Assembly (NCBI GenBank): GCA_914767715.1
Contig: OU612066.1
Location: 19,876,283-19,940,282 of the forward strand
Reading direction: 5' to 3'
From: Membranipora membranacea
Lineage: Eukaryota > Bryozoa > Gymnolaemata > Cheilostomatida > Membraniporidae
Length of the DNA stretch: 64,000 nt
Part shown: positions 48,501 through 63,500 of the stretch, one piece after another
Layout of the letters: every line of letters starts with the position of its first letter
Numbering within the stretch: the stretch's first letter is position 1
The notes under the pieces: generated by a model
What the model was told of the DNA's origin: nothing
Seen by the model: only the letters and a program-made list of their open reading frames with translations
Databases searched by the model: none
Position numbers and translations under genes: made by a program

Positions 48501-51500
48501 CCCTTGATGAATTACCTCTACGACCATGATAGTTCCTAAGCCAGTAAATGCCTGGACGAGCCAATTATAAACGATAAAGTTAGAGGATCAACAGAGAGAA
48601 AACATATCAGAAATGTACATACTAGTTAGCAGAGTTGAAAGCCTTCTAACAAATTAAGAGATGGATACATAATTTCTTTTCTATAGGGAAAAGCTAAATG
48701 ACAGTACAAGTGCAAATAGAATGTGAAAAAATCATTCAATCAAAATTAAAATTGAGCTATCCTCAGAAAGTTTAGCCGTGTTTAGTATAAGAAAAGAGTA
48801 TTATCACAGTTTTAATCTAAGTTTTGAAGTGATTAATATAACGGCAACGAAAAATTGATCGAAGTAGGCTATTGGGTTAAGCATGGCTAATCAACTTCCA
48901 TAAGCAGTTTACCGGTAAAGCAAAGCACCGGAAACTTTCACCCATCATTTGTTAATGTTACAAGAATGTGCAACAAAAGAAGGCAATGCAAATACCATAG
49001 AGGTTTTTCAAATTTGCGTCAGCTAGGTGAATTGATTAATTAAACAGATCCTCAAAAAGTTTGTTCTCTACCCACCTGTATCATCATTTTCTCCAAAGAG
49101 AGTTATCCACACATTAGCGTCTGTTCCGGCACCACTGACACTTCCTGTCGTCACATAGACATGGTAGGTCTCCAACGCAGCTGCAAGATAATGAATACAA
49201 TGCATATACAGGGCCGTGTGTTTAGGAAAAATGGTAGGGAGATTGAAATATTTTTGAGTGGAAAGTGACACCAGGTTGGGTATTGTAAGCTACTCCTGAG
49301 TTCCCAGTCCCCACCTTCTAAGCAAATTAATGGTATGAATGGCAAATGAGTCCAAAATGAGCTGATTCTGTCATTTTAGGGGAGGTAGAGCGTCCCTGCC
49401 TTCCTTAGAACTATAGGCCTTATTTATATATATTATTATTATAGTATCATTATTATTATTATATTATAGTTTTCCTCTCTTGGGTACAGGTACTGGGACC
49501 CATAGTACTCATGCCACACCCTACATCCATGCCCGCCGGAAAACCCGGCTTCTCTTTATATCGAAGAGGCAGAGGGGGTTCTTTTTATTGCGTGGGGGTG
49601 TGCAAACACACAGTGGACCTCCGGTATATTTAGTCCCGTTCCGCAAAGACCTGGCTAGGATGAATGGCGTGCCAGTACCAAATCACAAGTGACTGCTTGC
49701 GCCAGGAATTGAACCTGGACCTCAAAGATCACAAGTCCGAACCCTTAACCATTAGAACTGACTCCTTATATATATCAAGATCAAGACACCTGGGCACTGC
49801 CTGCATCATTTACTACCTCAACCGAGTGCTCGCAGACCTAGTAGACATACAACGCGCCTCAACACCAGCTCACAAACTGAATTGAGAGGCAACACTTTAC
49901 TCATGTGTTACAGCAATGCCGGATGTGTAAATTATAAAGTCTAAGAATTAATTTTTTTCTGTTTTTATTTTCATGCCCAGGTTGCCTTCCTTACTTATAT
50001 TGTGATGAAACCTCTAAAGGTCGCCTCTAATTTTCAGAAGATGATCATTGGTTCAGTAATAAAGATTATATATATATATATATATAGCTTGGCTCAGGAG
50101 AATCAAGATAAATTTAGTAAAGATCTTAGTAAGATGTATAAGATATCGATGGATGTATCGACTTAATGAGTTCCACAGTTGGAAGGCCATAATCTTTATC
50201 ACAGAGATACACATTATCTGGATTTGAGATGTGTCTTTCCAGAACCATTGCAGTCAAAAACCGACAGCTTAAAATTTTGATTTCCACAATTAAATTGATA
50301 TTAACCTTTCTGTTCTAAAGCCACTTCATCTCTGATAGACTTAGAGCCACTGCCCATTTTGGCTTTGAGGGAAGGGTCGACAGGTACAAGAGTTCGCATT
50401 ATTTGCCCATCATCCTCATCAGTGGCTAACCACCTCTGACACAAGAAGAAGTAGGTCTGCTTGGCACTCTTGTCTTCAACCTAAAGCAATACAAAAGACA
50501 TCAATTAGAAAATTCAACTTCCTCTCATTCAAATTTGACACGGTATGTCAGGTGCCCTTTGACTTAGAAGCAGTCAATCTGTACCAATAGCTGTGTTCAA
50601 TGGAGATGGAAACTCTGGTTTTACAACATCATGTCTTAGTAAAGCAGTCTTTACATGATCAGCCTGATCAGTAGGCATCCATGTAGGCCGCTGTTGTAGC
50701 AGCCCAGATGTTTTTTAAGTTTATTTCTACAAAGTATAAATGTTAGAAGTTTGATCAAAATAGTGAGAGAAGTTACCTCCACATAGTCTAAAAACCAAGC
50801 TCCGCCCCCTCCTTTATTGTCATGCCAGATCTTGAGTTTCTTCAAATTGCCCAGATCAACGGCGTGTATCTTAAATATGTCCTCCTGTAATCAATAAAAA
50901 AATCCTTTTATGACCAGCAGTCCGTTTAGGTAGCAAAAGCCAACAAATCAATCAAGATCCTTCTTATAAATTGTGCATTACAGTATTTCCTCTGTCAACT
51001 TAATCAGCAACTGTAAAATATATAACTAAGACTCTGTCTGTGTGTGAAAATCCGATGGAGTTACCATTTGGAAGATATGATGGCAAATGCTCTTTTCCAC
51101 CTATCTGAGTTTGAGCATACCAGTTTGGCTCCTGCCCTAAAAGTACAAACTTACATTATTACGCTCAAACTTATTGACATTATTTGAGTCCTGAAGTTGT
51201 CTCTCTCCGCTGTCTCCTTTGTCTCCCGCCATGTTTATAAATACATTGGCGTCTGTCCCGGCACCCAACAGGTCTGCAGTTTTCACTCTCACAGTATATT
51301 CGACCTCTGCAATGAAATAATACCTTAATTAACAACATATTACAAAATACTCAATCCTCCAAACACACAACGTCATCATATCTTCTTTTTTTCCCCCCCA
51401 ACTTTTGCCGTAATTTCTTTGGCATGTTATTGAAAACATCCTTCCAGGATGATGTTGTCTGCCAAATAAATAAAATCGTGTATTTAGGGACGTTCATTTA

Positions 51501-54500
51501 TAAAAAAGAAATTTGGTGTACTCGAATAATCTTGTGCAGCTGATACCCGCATACAGATCTCCATTTGACTTACTATGTTGTAAATATTTATAAACCATTA
51601 TAAACTCCATGGTTTCTGCGAGAGTTTGAATAAAATCTTATCTCAATCTTATCTAGTCTTCAAAAGAGCAAAGGTCTCCAATCTCCATCTTAGTTCTCAA
51701 AATATTGTCGTGAAGTATCAGCGCAGTCCAAAACTGCCACTATATCAGGAATAGTATAATATTACCAACCTTTGAGTCCTCCTTCTAGGGCTTTCCCGCT
51801 CTCATCAGTCGCAATAAGCTCTCTGACAATCTTTCCATCATCTTCACTGCGAGCTAGCCACCTTTTGCAGATAAACCAGTAGTCTTCAGTAGCCGGTTCA
51901 GCAGTAGGCTCATCATTGTGATCATCTGATTGGGGCAGTTGATCATCCTCCAGACGACTGGATGATCGATCATACTTGCGCAACAAAGATTTTTTGCTGT
52001 CTCGGCGTTTCAACTTATCAAGCTTCTCAAAAGAGTCATAACTGTCGCGCCTGGAGAGCTTTGAATCTGAAAGTACAACATTGTCTCTCTTCAGCAAGTC
52101 AAAACCACACTCTTACAATGGTACACATACATATTCCCATGTTACGGATCCAAAATCTGCCAAAGAGCTTCAATCATTCCGACTTATGGCAAATTCCTTT
52201 ATGAAGCAACCCAGCAAAATCAGTGTAAGCATTAGAGTTTGCAGCACATTTTCAATCCAGAATTCTTACCTCTTCTGGACAGACTGGGACGTTTGCCTTT
52301 TGGCTTGTCTCCTCTCGGGGTATTTGACCTTGACCTAGATCTATCAGATATGATGTCATCATCACTATCAAAATCAGATAGTCTACGAGAATCTGCGTCA
52401 TCATCAGTATAACTGTAATAAGAATATATGTATGAAAAAACGGGAGTCAGTGCGAGAATGGACATTAAAACTGGTGACTGACTTATTTGATCTGTTTTAT
52501 CAGCAAAAGACATCGTAATAGCCAGCTTTAAAAGCTGAAATTCCTACCACCAAAATATTTATGGTTTACATTCAGTGCATGGTACGCATTAGTAATACAT
52601 ATCATTCTGCCATCCGGATAAAGCGTTACATCAGTAGGCCAGCCAGTGATAAAAAGGGGCGGAGCTTATACCACTAAGTAAATAACTGGCTCTCGCAATG
52701 AGCTTATTTCTAGCTTGTCTGCAGACCGCTTAAGGCTAAGCAAAAACTCACCCATCACTAGAAGGAGCGCGACTAGAAGATGCTCCTTTACCGGAGACTG
52801 AGTATCTCTTTTTGTTATCTTTGTCTCTGGAGAATCGATCCTCTCCTCTAGAAGGCCTGTCACGTGAGTACTTATCATCCCGTGAGTACTTATCATCGCG
52901 TGAGTACTTATCATCGCGTGAGTACTTATCATCACGAGATTGTCTTCTTTGTAGTTCTGGGGTTTTAGGTCGTTGTTTCTTCTTTACACCACGTCGTTTT
53001 GATTTCTTACTCGGATGTCGCTGAATGAGTATCTTATCCAGATGCCATCCAGCCATCATGCCGGCACCATCATGGCCGATTCTAATCTTCTGGAGAGGAC
53101 CGATGTCTTTGGCTTCAATCTGAAAATGACATCTTGAATATCAGACCCGGTTTCTCAAATGCTATGCAGCAGTAAAACTGACTCCTCACCAGGGATATGT
53201 CCTAACAAAAAGCTGAGTGATCCTTACTGAGGAAGTATAAATCATCTACCCTTGCGTTACCTTAAATTTGTCGCACTCTGCTTGTTCGAAGTTGTCTGTC
53301 CTATTTCTAAGTTTGTACTCTTCAGTTTTACCGTCCTCTCCATACATCTGAATGAATACATTAGCATCAGTACCTCCGCCTCTGACATCACTAGTCCAGA
53401 CTGTCACCTCATATGGTATACCTGTCGAGTAAAAAAGGGGATAAATATCACTTTGTCAATAATGAATGTGTGAAATATGTATAAGTAAGATTTTTTACAT
53501 TAATTTTTATTTTATTTATTACCTTTTTAATCCGAGATGCCAACAAAATGCAAGTTTTATGAATTTTATCATTTTGTTTTATTGTACCGATACCTGTAAG
53601 GGTGGCCACTTTTCTTAAAGTAGCAAACTAAAGGTTTGAAATAAATTATATAATGTTGCAAGAACGAACAAAATGCTCCGAATGGCCTCTGTTTCGATGT
53701 AAATTGAAGAGTTGAAACCAATTATCATGGATCTTGACTACCAATAGCTAGTTGTTTCGTTTCTCAGCCTAGTGGCTAAGATCAAAGTGTTTCTGCCGAT
53801 GGGCGATCAGTGCCTGTTTTCAGTTTTGGGCAGCTTGTTGCACACTCAAGTTCAGGTGGAGGGTTTTGGGCAACTTGCGTCCCTTTTAATGGGCAGCCCA
53901 ACCTCTGTTTTGTTATAAACAGGCTAGATGTTTTGTTTGTTACTAATTCAAGCCTCAAAGCATGATACTGCAAGTCAATTATCAATTACCATTAGTACAA
54001 CTCGGAGAATTTACAGCGGATAAAACATCAGCATAATTATTCCAATGCGCCTTTAGAGGCAGACACCCAGCAATAACTCACATTTGTCTTTCTCCGTGAT
54101 ATCAGTTTGTTCGAGTTCTATTTCAGTTTTACCATCTTCCTCATCCTCAGCTAGCCAGCGGTGCATAGCAAATCTGTAGCTCACTCCATTAGAGGGCACA
54201 TCTATCACCAGATCATCGATGAACCACCCAGCACCTATACCAGTGCCATCGTGTCCTAAGCGTATCTTCTTTATCTGAAGAAAAGAGTAAGGAAACAATG
54301 AGTTGTCCATAATGCATTGCATAGACAAGCAGATTACTCCTAACCACTGAGCTCCTACCACACCCACACCCACACACTGGACAATAACCCAAGCTGCTGT
54401 ATGTCAGGGGACAGCATATCCGAAAATGTTGGAAAGCAACATGTTAAATTAAGTACCCCAAGAACAACCCACAGAATTTTTAGCAAGTGATGATAATATC

Positions 54501-57500
54501 CGGTAAAAGTTTTGTGCTAGATGTAATATTTTTGAACCTAAATTCTGATACAATACTTGCAATAGAAATTGTATTTCATGCTTTATATTGTGTTTTCTAG
54601 TCATATCAGAATGATCAAGAATGTAAAGGACCCTTTACAAAGATAATACAAAATTTAAAGATATTATATGGTGGGATACCTTGCCGATGTCGGCAGCTTG
54701 TAGAGGGAACTTATCTTGCCTTCCTCTCTCAAACTTGTTGGTAGAACTGTCTGATGTCTTCAGCTGCAGAACACCCGTATCACCTTTCTCTCCAAATATC
54801 TGTTCAAAATTGAACCAAGTCATTTCATGAATACAAACCGATTCATATTTTTGAAAACATCAGGTAAAATTTTGATAGTTGCATTCACATCTTTTGAATC
54901 TATAAACTAACCCATCCATTGACCATCGATACGCTTCACTAGACCTATTTCGGAAATTTATATTTGAGTGGAATCTTGACTATATCAAGTCGATAAGCTG
55001 TTAATTTTCTGGTGTAACTTCACATTGAGTCACACCATTGGTCAAGAATTCATTCATCACAAATTTCTGAATTAAGTCATGTGACATCATGTGACATCGT
55101 TTCACATCGTGTCACATTGTGTCACATTGCACATACCTTGACATATGCGTTGGCATCGGTTCCAGCTCCCCTTATATCGCCTGTTTTGATGGTCACATTG
55201 TAGGTAGTCATAGAGAGGAGTTGTGATCCTCCTGCCGTTATTTCTCTGACTATCAGGCCATCATCTTCATCCACTGCTAACCATCTGCAAAAGCGGGTAA
55301 TTTTAGAACATCGTAAACCAATATGATGCTCTTCAGGAATTGATGCCAATTATTTTCCAGATTTGTCAAGAAATTTTTCAAATTTTTTGTGTTTTGATAG
55401 GGAAATTCAAGTAGTAGGGAATTAATTCTTGTTATAGAATGTACCACAAAAAGAGAAATTCAAGTTTGTCATGCAGTATATATGAGTTTAAAGCTCATAC
55501 CACTTCTCTGTTTAATATTCATGCCATATGCCATTACCATTACTTGCATTTATATTGTACTTCAGTCTTGCAGACTCATATTTGAACTTTGAGTCATCAG
55601 TTTTGTTTGTTCTGCAGTAACCGCAGGTAAAAATGCGGTTTATGATTTTTAAATTGCCACATACCTGTTACACGTGAAAGTTTGAGAATACTTGTCTGAT
55701 CCCTCCTGTTTGATGACTACTTTGTCAAGGAACCAGCCAGCTCCTGCATTCTTACCGTCATGTCCGATTTTTATCTTTGAGAGTTTCTTCAGTGTAACAG
55801 CTTCAAATGTGAATGAGTCGGCCTGAAACATTAAAAAATATGTAGAATTGTACAAGGATGTTGGCTAAAGTTCCCTTATTCTGTTAGCATTTGAATAGAA
55901 GTAATGTTTAAGTTTGCGAGTAGCCAATGGTTTCAAATAGCCTGCACCTGAGTAGTTTGGCAGTTTGAGGATATCAGAACGAATTATTTATCGACCCAAT
56001 TTAGATGAAACACTTCCCACACTTGATACCATATTCATAAAATATGATCAGGGAACAGCAACTCATGCATAAGTCTGAAAAAAAATTACACAACCAAGCA
56101 AAACTTTGATAAACAGAACTCACATTGCCTTTTTCAAACTTATTTCGGTTAGTAGAGGAGCTTTCTAGCGGCCGATCGCCAGTGTCACCGAGTAATCCGT
56201 ACACACACAGCTGTACGTTAGCGTCTGTGCCTGAGCCTCTCTTACTACCCGTGTACACCTCAGCTACATACTTGACCACTTGAAATAAAACAAAATATAG
56301 ATCTTTGAAATGAAGTTCATGATTTTTTCATTGACAGATTTTTTTACTTCTTGGATTCTCCCTCCTCCAACATGATGAGAAAACTCCTATATTTTTGAAG
56401 GTTCAAGTGCACAAAGAACTCAACAATTGAGTTCTACTGTGTTATTTGATCACAGGATGATGTAAGGATGAGGCTTTGATACATTCAACTCGCAGTGCCA
56501 AATAGAATGATACCCTACAGCCATTGATATGGATATTCATGGATTAGTCGTAAAATTCACAGTATGGCTATTTGTGAGAAAGTTCATCAGTATATAGCAT
56601 GTGTCAGTAATTGGATGTAGCCAAAATTCTGTCAGCTAATCAATGAATATAATATCAGTGCCTACCGCTGTGACAACGGTCACAATTAGTATTATTTCAC
56701 ATTATAGCAAACTTACAAGGAAGAGGAGTTTTAATTCCAGGACCCTCAGCTGGTATTTCCCTGACGATTGCCCCGTCATCTTCGTCTTTAGCTAACCATC
56801 TATTACAGGAGAACGTGAACCTCTCTTTGGTAGACATGTTCTCCATTTCAACCTGGTGAAATGTACATCAAGATAGATCATTCAGTCAGTTTAGTGCCGA
56901 GAATGCATCATATATTCTTTGTGGGAACTTTATTCTGCGGTGATGCTCAAAAGTTTTCTAAGTCAGCGGTGTATTTCCTATTGAGTCAAAACATTTTTTC
57001 TTTTCTTTGCATTGTCCAATCCCTAGTTCATGTCAGCCTACGCACCAAATAACTAAAATATGCTTTGTACTTTGTAGCGTAGTTGTGTTTTCTGGCAATA
57101 ATGCACAAAATATCTAGAGGTTCCCATGCAATTTTGAACTCAACAATAAAGTTGGTAATTACCCTACAAACCTTATCAAGGTGCCAGGCTGATGCAGGGT
57201 TACTATTGTCATGTCCGATTCTGATCTTATAAGGCCTCCCTACATCGGATATCTCAATTTTGAAGTTGTCTGTCTGTGCGGTCTCAAAATTATTTGACTC
57301 ATTGTCGAGCCAGACCTCATCAGATTTACCCTTGTTGCCGTAGACAACCAGGTAAACATTAGCATCTGTACCCGCTCCTCTCACATCGCTAGTGTATATC
57401 CATGTGTACCATGTCACTTCTGTAAACATAAAATAGAAACCGTAGCCAAGAGGTGAGATGAGGGCTATAGTCTATCTCATGCATTAAGATAAATGATTAC

Positions 57501-60500
57501 CAACAAGTAATACTTCAGCCGTTCGCATAAATGGTAAAAGAGTTTTTAATTTTGTTATATCTTGGTTTTAACTCTGAACCATATTTAGGGGTTGCAAACT
57601 TTTCTAAACGTGTTTGTTTCAGTTGTTAGTCTGTATTTTTTGCCAATAATGTTTGCAGTTACACATAACTAGACGAAAGTATGGCCAAGTATGAATATTG
57701 TGCAACAATTGACATTTACTAGGAACTTTTGCAGGTTTTATTATTTTAAGAATTGGAATAGACGGACATACTTTTCTCTTTCTGTTTTCTTAGTGAGACT
57801 TGTTCCATCAGGGTGTATTCCAGCAGGCAATCTCCTTCATCTAAAGCTAACCACTTGTCACAGGGGAACGTCTGCTCTACACCAACGCTCGGACAGTTAA
57901 CGACCACCTAAAGGCAAAACATCACCTTGTAAAGCATTACTCAGATAAGAATAAAAAGGCTCGCCATGGTTTGGCTTATTTGGCAGAGGACACATCATAT
58001 CGATGCATAACATAAAACCTGTCAGATTTTAGCTTTATTTAGATACTGGCACAAAGCATTATACTGATGGACAGCCATGCTATGTATTTTACCACTGATC
58101 CATAAATTCATATCAATGGCTGAGGATTCTTCAGCTCATGAGACCTTGTGGTAGGTAGTTGATAATCTATACTGTTTTGAACTCATACAGGATATAAGGG
58201 TATCAAAAAGTTTTACCCAGTCTTATCACAGGGTGTCTATGCTGCGCTAAGAACCCATCCAGATGCCCATTTGGGATGGATATTTTATTGCGGCGGATGA
58301 CCATTTACTGAACACATTTTTAGCACAACAGTCTTTTATTATTTGTACAGTCTTAGAACAGGGTTACATGATTTGTATGGTTGCCCTAATTTAGAGATAT
58401 CTTTCCTTACCTGTTTACAGTTCCATCCAGGTCCAGTTCCACTGTTATCATGTCCAACATCGATCTTGGACAGCGGGCTCAGCAAAGTGGCCACTTCAAT
58501 GTTAAACTCGTCTGTTCTGCCTCGCTCGAATCTACCATCAGTTAACCAGACTTTACCACTGGTCACTACACCACCCTTACCTCCGTAGAGGACTACATAT
58601 ACTCGGGCTGATGTACCGGCCTGTCTCTCATCTCCCGTCTCTACCTAGTGAGGAAAAGGAAAGTTAAAGTTATTGCACTTTCGGGAGACTGTGACATCAT
58701 GATGAAGAGAATGAGAGTTACCTTCCCTTATGGAAGGCAGTCTTTCCACCATCAGTAATACATGCCAAGTAGAACATTGAATCTTTTTACCATGCAAATC
58801 TGATACAACTTTATCATATGTAACTGCCTGAGTATGGCATACTTTGGTCTTTGGGTAGTCTTTGACTGAAAGCAACTGGATGAAGGTTTTCTCATATGGA
58901 GTTATCTGACTTTGTATGCTGGTTTAGGGAGAGAGTGACGGATAAGAAAATTCGAGCACTGGCAAGCGAAATCCATAAAGAATGGAATGAATTCTGTGGA
59001 AAATTGTGGTGGTGAGCAACATAAAATGATTCAAAGCCATGAGCCCTCAATAATAAACCCAATGAAGATGAATTTTGATACAATGATGACATTTCAACTA
59101 GATCCAATTAACATCAATTAAATTGCAGCCAAAGCCAAGATTGGACGATGCGACAATCGCCTATTTCTAAAGCATAGCATAAGGTTTTGGAGATCGGATT
59201 TCATGAAATGGACTGGATACCCAATATAATTTTTAGAACAAAATTACAACTCAAGCTAGAAAATGTTGATAGCTCAATCTGCAATAGCACAAGGATCTTA
59301 CTTTGATAGTGTATGGGACACCGGGGGCTGCGTCACCCTCCCCAACTCCACAGTATAGGTCTCTGGATATCTGTCCATCATCTTCATCAAGAGCAAACCA
59401 TCTACCACATGGGAATTCATAAACTCTCTGCTGATCAATATCATCAACAATCACCTGGAAAATAGAGCATCATAATAGAAAGATTGTCTTCCCATTGATG
59501 TTTGAAAGACAACTCCTAATAAGCTAGAGAGGCTAACATGCTTTGCAGAGGACTCAGCCCGGCTTTCATCTATATATTTATATAGATGAATTACAACAAC
59601 TTATTGTATACATATTAACTGCACCAACAAATATACCAAAAGATGATGATATGTTTTACAATATGAGGTGCTCGTGATGTGCATAATTCTTCGAAACCTT
59701 GGAATTTTTCATGGACTGAAAGATGAAGTGTGCTGTGATTAACACATATTGATGTGAGAAATACGAGTAATACATTGTATTAAATTAATACAAATAATAC
59801 AAGTAATACATTGATGAGAAGATATGTACCTTGTCAAGAAACCACCCAGCAGATCCACCTTTGTTGTCGTGTCCAATTCTCACTCGGCTTAGTGTTCCCA
59901 GACAAGGGCACTCAACCATGAACTCATCAGTACTATAAAATATAAAAATTATTAAATTGTATAATTAGATAGGATGGTCTACAGAGTACCAGATAATCTG
60001 TCAGAGAATATTGCAAATAACCCTAAGATCGTTTTCAAATACCTACATGTGAGCCTATATGTGATCATTGTGATCACGGAACTCATATAAGAACTTTCAT
60101 CAACTGAATGTCACCAAAATGGTACAGTTATTGATTGATGCTTCCACAGAAAAACAATTTTTCCTGTGAGATTTTGTTTCCGTGTTAAATGCCATTGGCT
60201 TATCAATTGAAGTGTTTTAGACTCACAGCTGCACACATTGGACACTTGACTTGACTTAGGTGTGGTGTGTGAGCCCCAGCAAGTTTATAAATGTCCAGAT
60301 ACTGCAAGAATCCTCCATTGTGACCTTAACGCCCATCAAAAGACATTAGCGTACAACCGGTAGCTACCCGCTGGCTGTCTGCCTGTTATAACATCTCATA
60401 GTAGGAATCAGTCCTTCTCTTTATGTGCAATACTGTCTTTATGTTAGGATTTCACGGTTATAGGCAGTAAAGAAGCAATGATTTGTTTGACTTACGCTCC

Positions 60501-63500
60501 ACGCTCAAAGTTGTTGAGAGAGTTGTCTAGTTTCCGCTCAGCTGAATCACCTTCCTTACCAAACAGAGTTATGTAGACATTAGCGTCGGTGCCTCCCCCT
60601 CGCTTGTTACCAGTGAACACGTTGATCTTGTATTTGTTTGCTGAAATTCAAAGGAAACTTATAGATACCTATTGATGCCGGATACAATGAAACATGCCTG
60701 CTTGGTCTTCTCAAAAGACAGAATTATAGAATGCCCGCCCTTGTTAAGTTAATCAAAATTAAATTTCTCTATATAAATAATTGAACTAATATGTGAAATT
60801 TGAAGTTGAAAAAAAACAACATATATGATGTTGATCTTTTGGGTGTGCAGAATGGAAGTGGTCTCTAAGCCCACAGAGAAACATGTAAAACAATAATTAA
60901 CATTCAAAAAATTAAGTATAAACTTGCATATTAGTACAAAACAATAAGTCTAATCAATAACTATCCAAACCTCGTTAAACTGAACCAACATACCCGCTGA
61001 AACGATACCACCATGCAAATTCATAATCAGGCCATAAAACATGAACAGTAATTGACACAGAGGACATTTAGGCGTTCTTCTTACATGACACAGGGTGTTG
61101 TTGTCGGGAGGGGGGGGGGGTAGGGGAGAGGTTGTTAAAAAGGATGAATGGTTATTTGTATCAGCTGGCTGCTTATGAGTAAATTAGGAAAGAGTCAATG
61201 TGCGATTATCAGACATTAACTCTAAAAAAGCAATTAACCCCTGAAAAATGTTTACAATTATACTCCTGTCCTAGCAGTGAAATATAAGTTGATGACAATA
61301 GGGGTCATTGAACGGTATACGAATTGAGTAAACTTGATCCAGATAACCACCAGTCCGAGTTGCCGCCTTTACTGATCAGGTGCCACCCAGCCTGGTAGTG
61401 TGTTTCTGCTCTAGTTTCATTCCCCACAGAGGCTCCTGCATACATTTCTCTTTACTATATAAGACATATCTCACCTTTTCTCATGGCGAGAGGGTCTTTA
61501 CTACCAACAAGATCTCTGCATATGGCTCCGTCTCCCTCGTCTTTAGCCAGCCACTGTCCACATGGGAAGAAATACTTCCATTGCTTGTGTGTTAAGTCGC
61601 TCACAACAACCTGAAATTCAAAATGTAATATATACAACCGAGCCAATTGATCTGATGGGGCCAGTACGTTTGCGATAGTCTAGTGGTTTTGAGAGGTGCA
61701 CTAATCGAGCGTTAGGCAATGCTGTGATTCTAGAACAATACGTTAAGTTTTGTCTGATTATTTTTTTGTCAGCAGTTGTCTTTTACTTCTCAAATCTTTG
61801 CTCTTATTTTATTTGACATAAGACCATAATTGAAAGTAATGGTCAAGATCGTGATCAATATCTTCCACAGTCATTTTAATAAGAGCACGATTGTTCTAAC
61901 AATGATTATCACATTTTTGATTATTCAATCATAGTTTGACAAAATGGGATGCTTCAACTGAGATGAAGAAATTTGAATTTGTGTAAAGAAAGGCTACGTA
62001 AGGGTCATTTCGGTTGAAATTCTTTTCTAAATTGGGGTGATCATGCCTTAAGCTAATAATTCTGGCAATGAGTAAATGGGGTTTTCTGTTGAGATCAAGT
62101 CCTACAGCAAAATTCAATCTAGAATTATGATTCTATTTTAAGGTCATTCGGCCTGAGATCAGTCTAAAAGGACACTCACCCGCTCCAGATACCAGCCAGC
62201 GGCAGCACCTGAGTTGTCGTGTTCTATCCTTATTTTAGTCATCGGTCCGACGCACTTAGCTTTGAACGTGAATATGTCACTTTGGTTGTTCTCAAACACA
62301 TTCTTGCTCTTGCTCTTCAGAGGAAGTTTCTCGGTCTGCCCACTTTTACCATATATGGTAATGAAGACATTTGCATCAGTGCCTGCACCTTTTTTGTCAC
62401 CGGTTATCACAGTTATTTCGTAGTCTGTGTAAAATAAATAGAATGTGAGAGAACATTTCATGGTTTGAGGACAATGGATTGACAGCATGTGTTTCAACTA
62501 TTAATAAGGCCTGGTTTCTCAGAAATTGTTTGATGGCTGATATCTATGTTACTAGCTACGTAGATGAAAAGATACATATTTTAGCCACAAACTATGCCAA
62601 CTGGAATGAGAATATTTTATATGACTGATATTCATGCCCAAGAACGCAATACCTTTTTACCAAAAGTTAGGACCAGTTAGGATCTTATCTTATATAAAAG
62701 TAAACGATACAACAGAGACTCACCAGTTTTTGCGGTTATTTGAGCGTAGATAGTTCTAGCGATCTGACAGTCAGTGTGGTGTAATGAGAACCACTGACCA
62801 CATGTGAATAGCCATTTACGGTTATTAGTCATGTTGATTATCTCCACCTCCTGAACATACCAAGCATCCTTCTCTGTCAGACCATCATGCTGAAAACAAA
62901 ACAAAACAAAATTCTATAATTATTACTATAAAAAAGTAAATTAGTGTAACTGTTTGGCCTACGGATAAACTGCTATCAGTTTACCAAATGGATAATGTAA
63001 ATTAACTCCAACTACACCCAAACATTTTTTGAAATCCTACTACAGATGATAAGGAAAATATGATAACATACAACACAAGAGAAAAATATTAACGTGCCAA
63101 AACAACTTACCTCAAGAGTGATTGACTTGATATCTCCAATGTCGGCCGTTTTAATCTTGAATGTTTGAGTTGCTCCGGGCTGGAATTTGAATGCTTTTGC
63201 TTTAGCTCGTTTGTTTTCTGCTTGAGTCTTTGATTTAACAGTAGATTTGCTTTTACTAAGGCACTTTTTGCTCATTTTTCCTTTGCTACCTTTCATCCTA
63301 AGATAGACTCGAGCGCTGGTTCCAGCACTTTTCTGATTGCCTGTCGTGATGGCTACTTTATATATTGTTTCTTTGAGTAGTGTTGTCTTTTTATTGATTG
63401 AAGAATAGCCAGTTTTGCCACGAGGTGAGTGTCGAGATCTTGGGCTATGCTGGCCTCTGCGCCCCTGAAAGATTAATATACACAGTAAAGTGGGAATTTG

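Noticed and set aside
53756-53932. A functional U2 snRNA gene
   Set aside because: Similarity stops after about 35 bases, the branch-recognition GTAGTA and the rest of U2 are absent.
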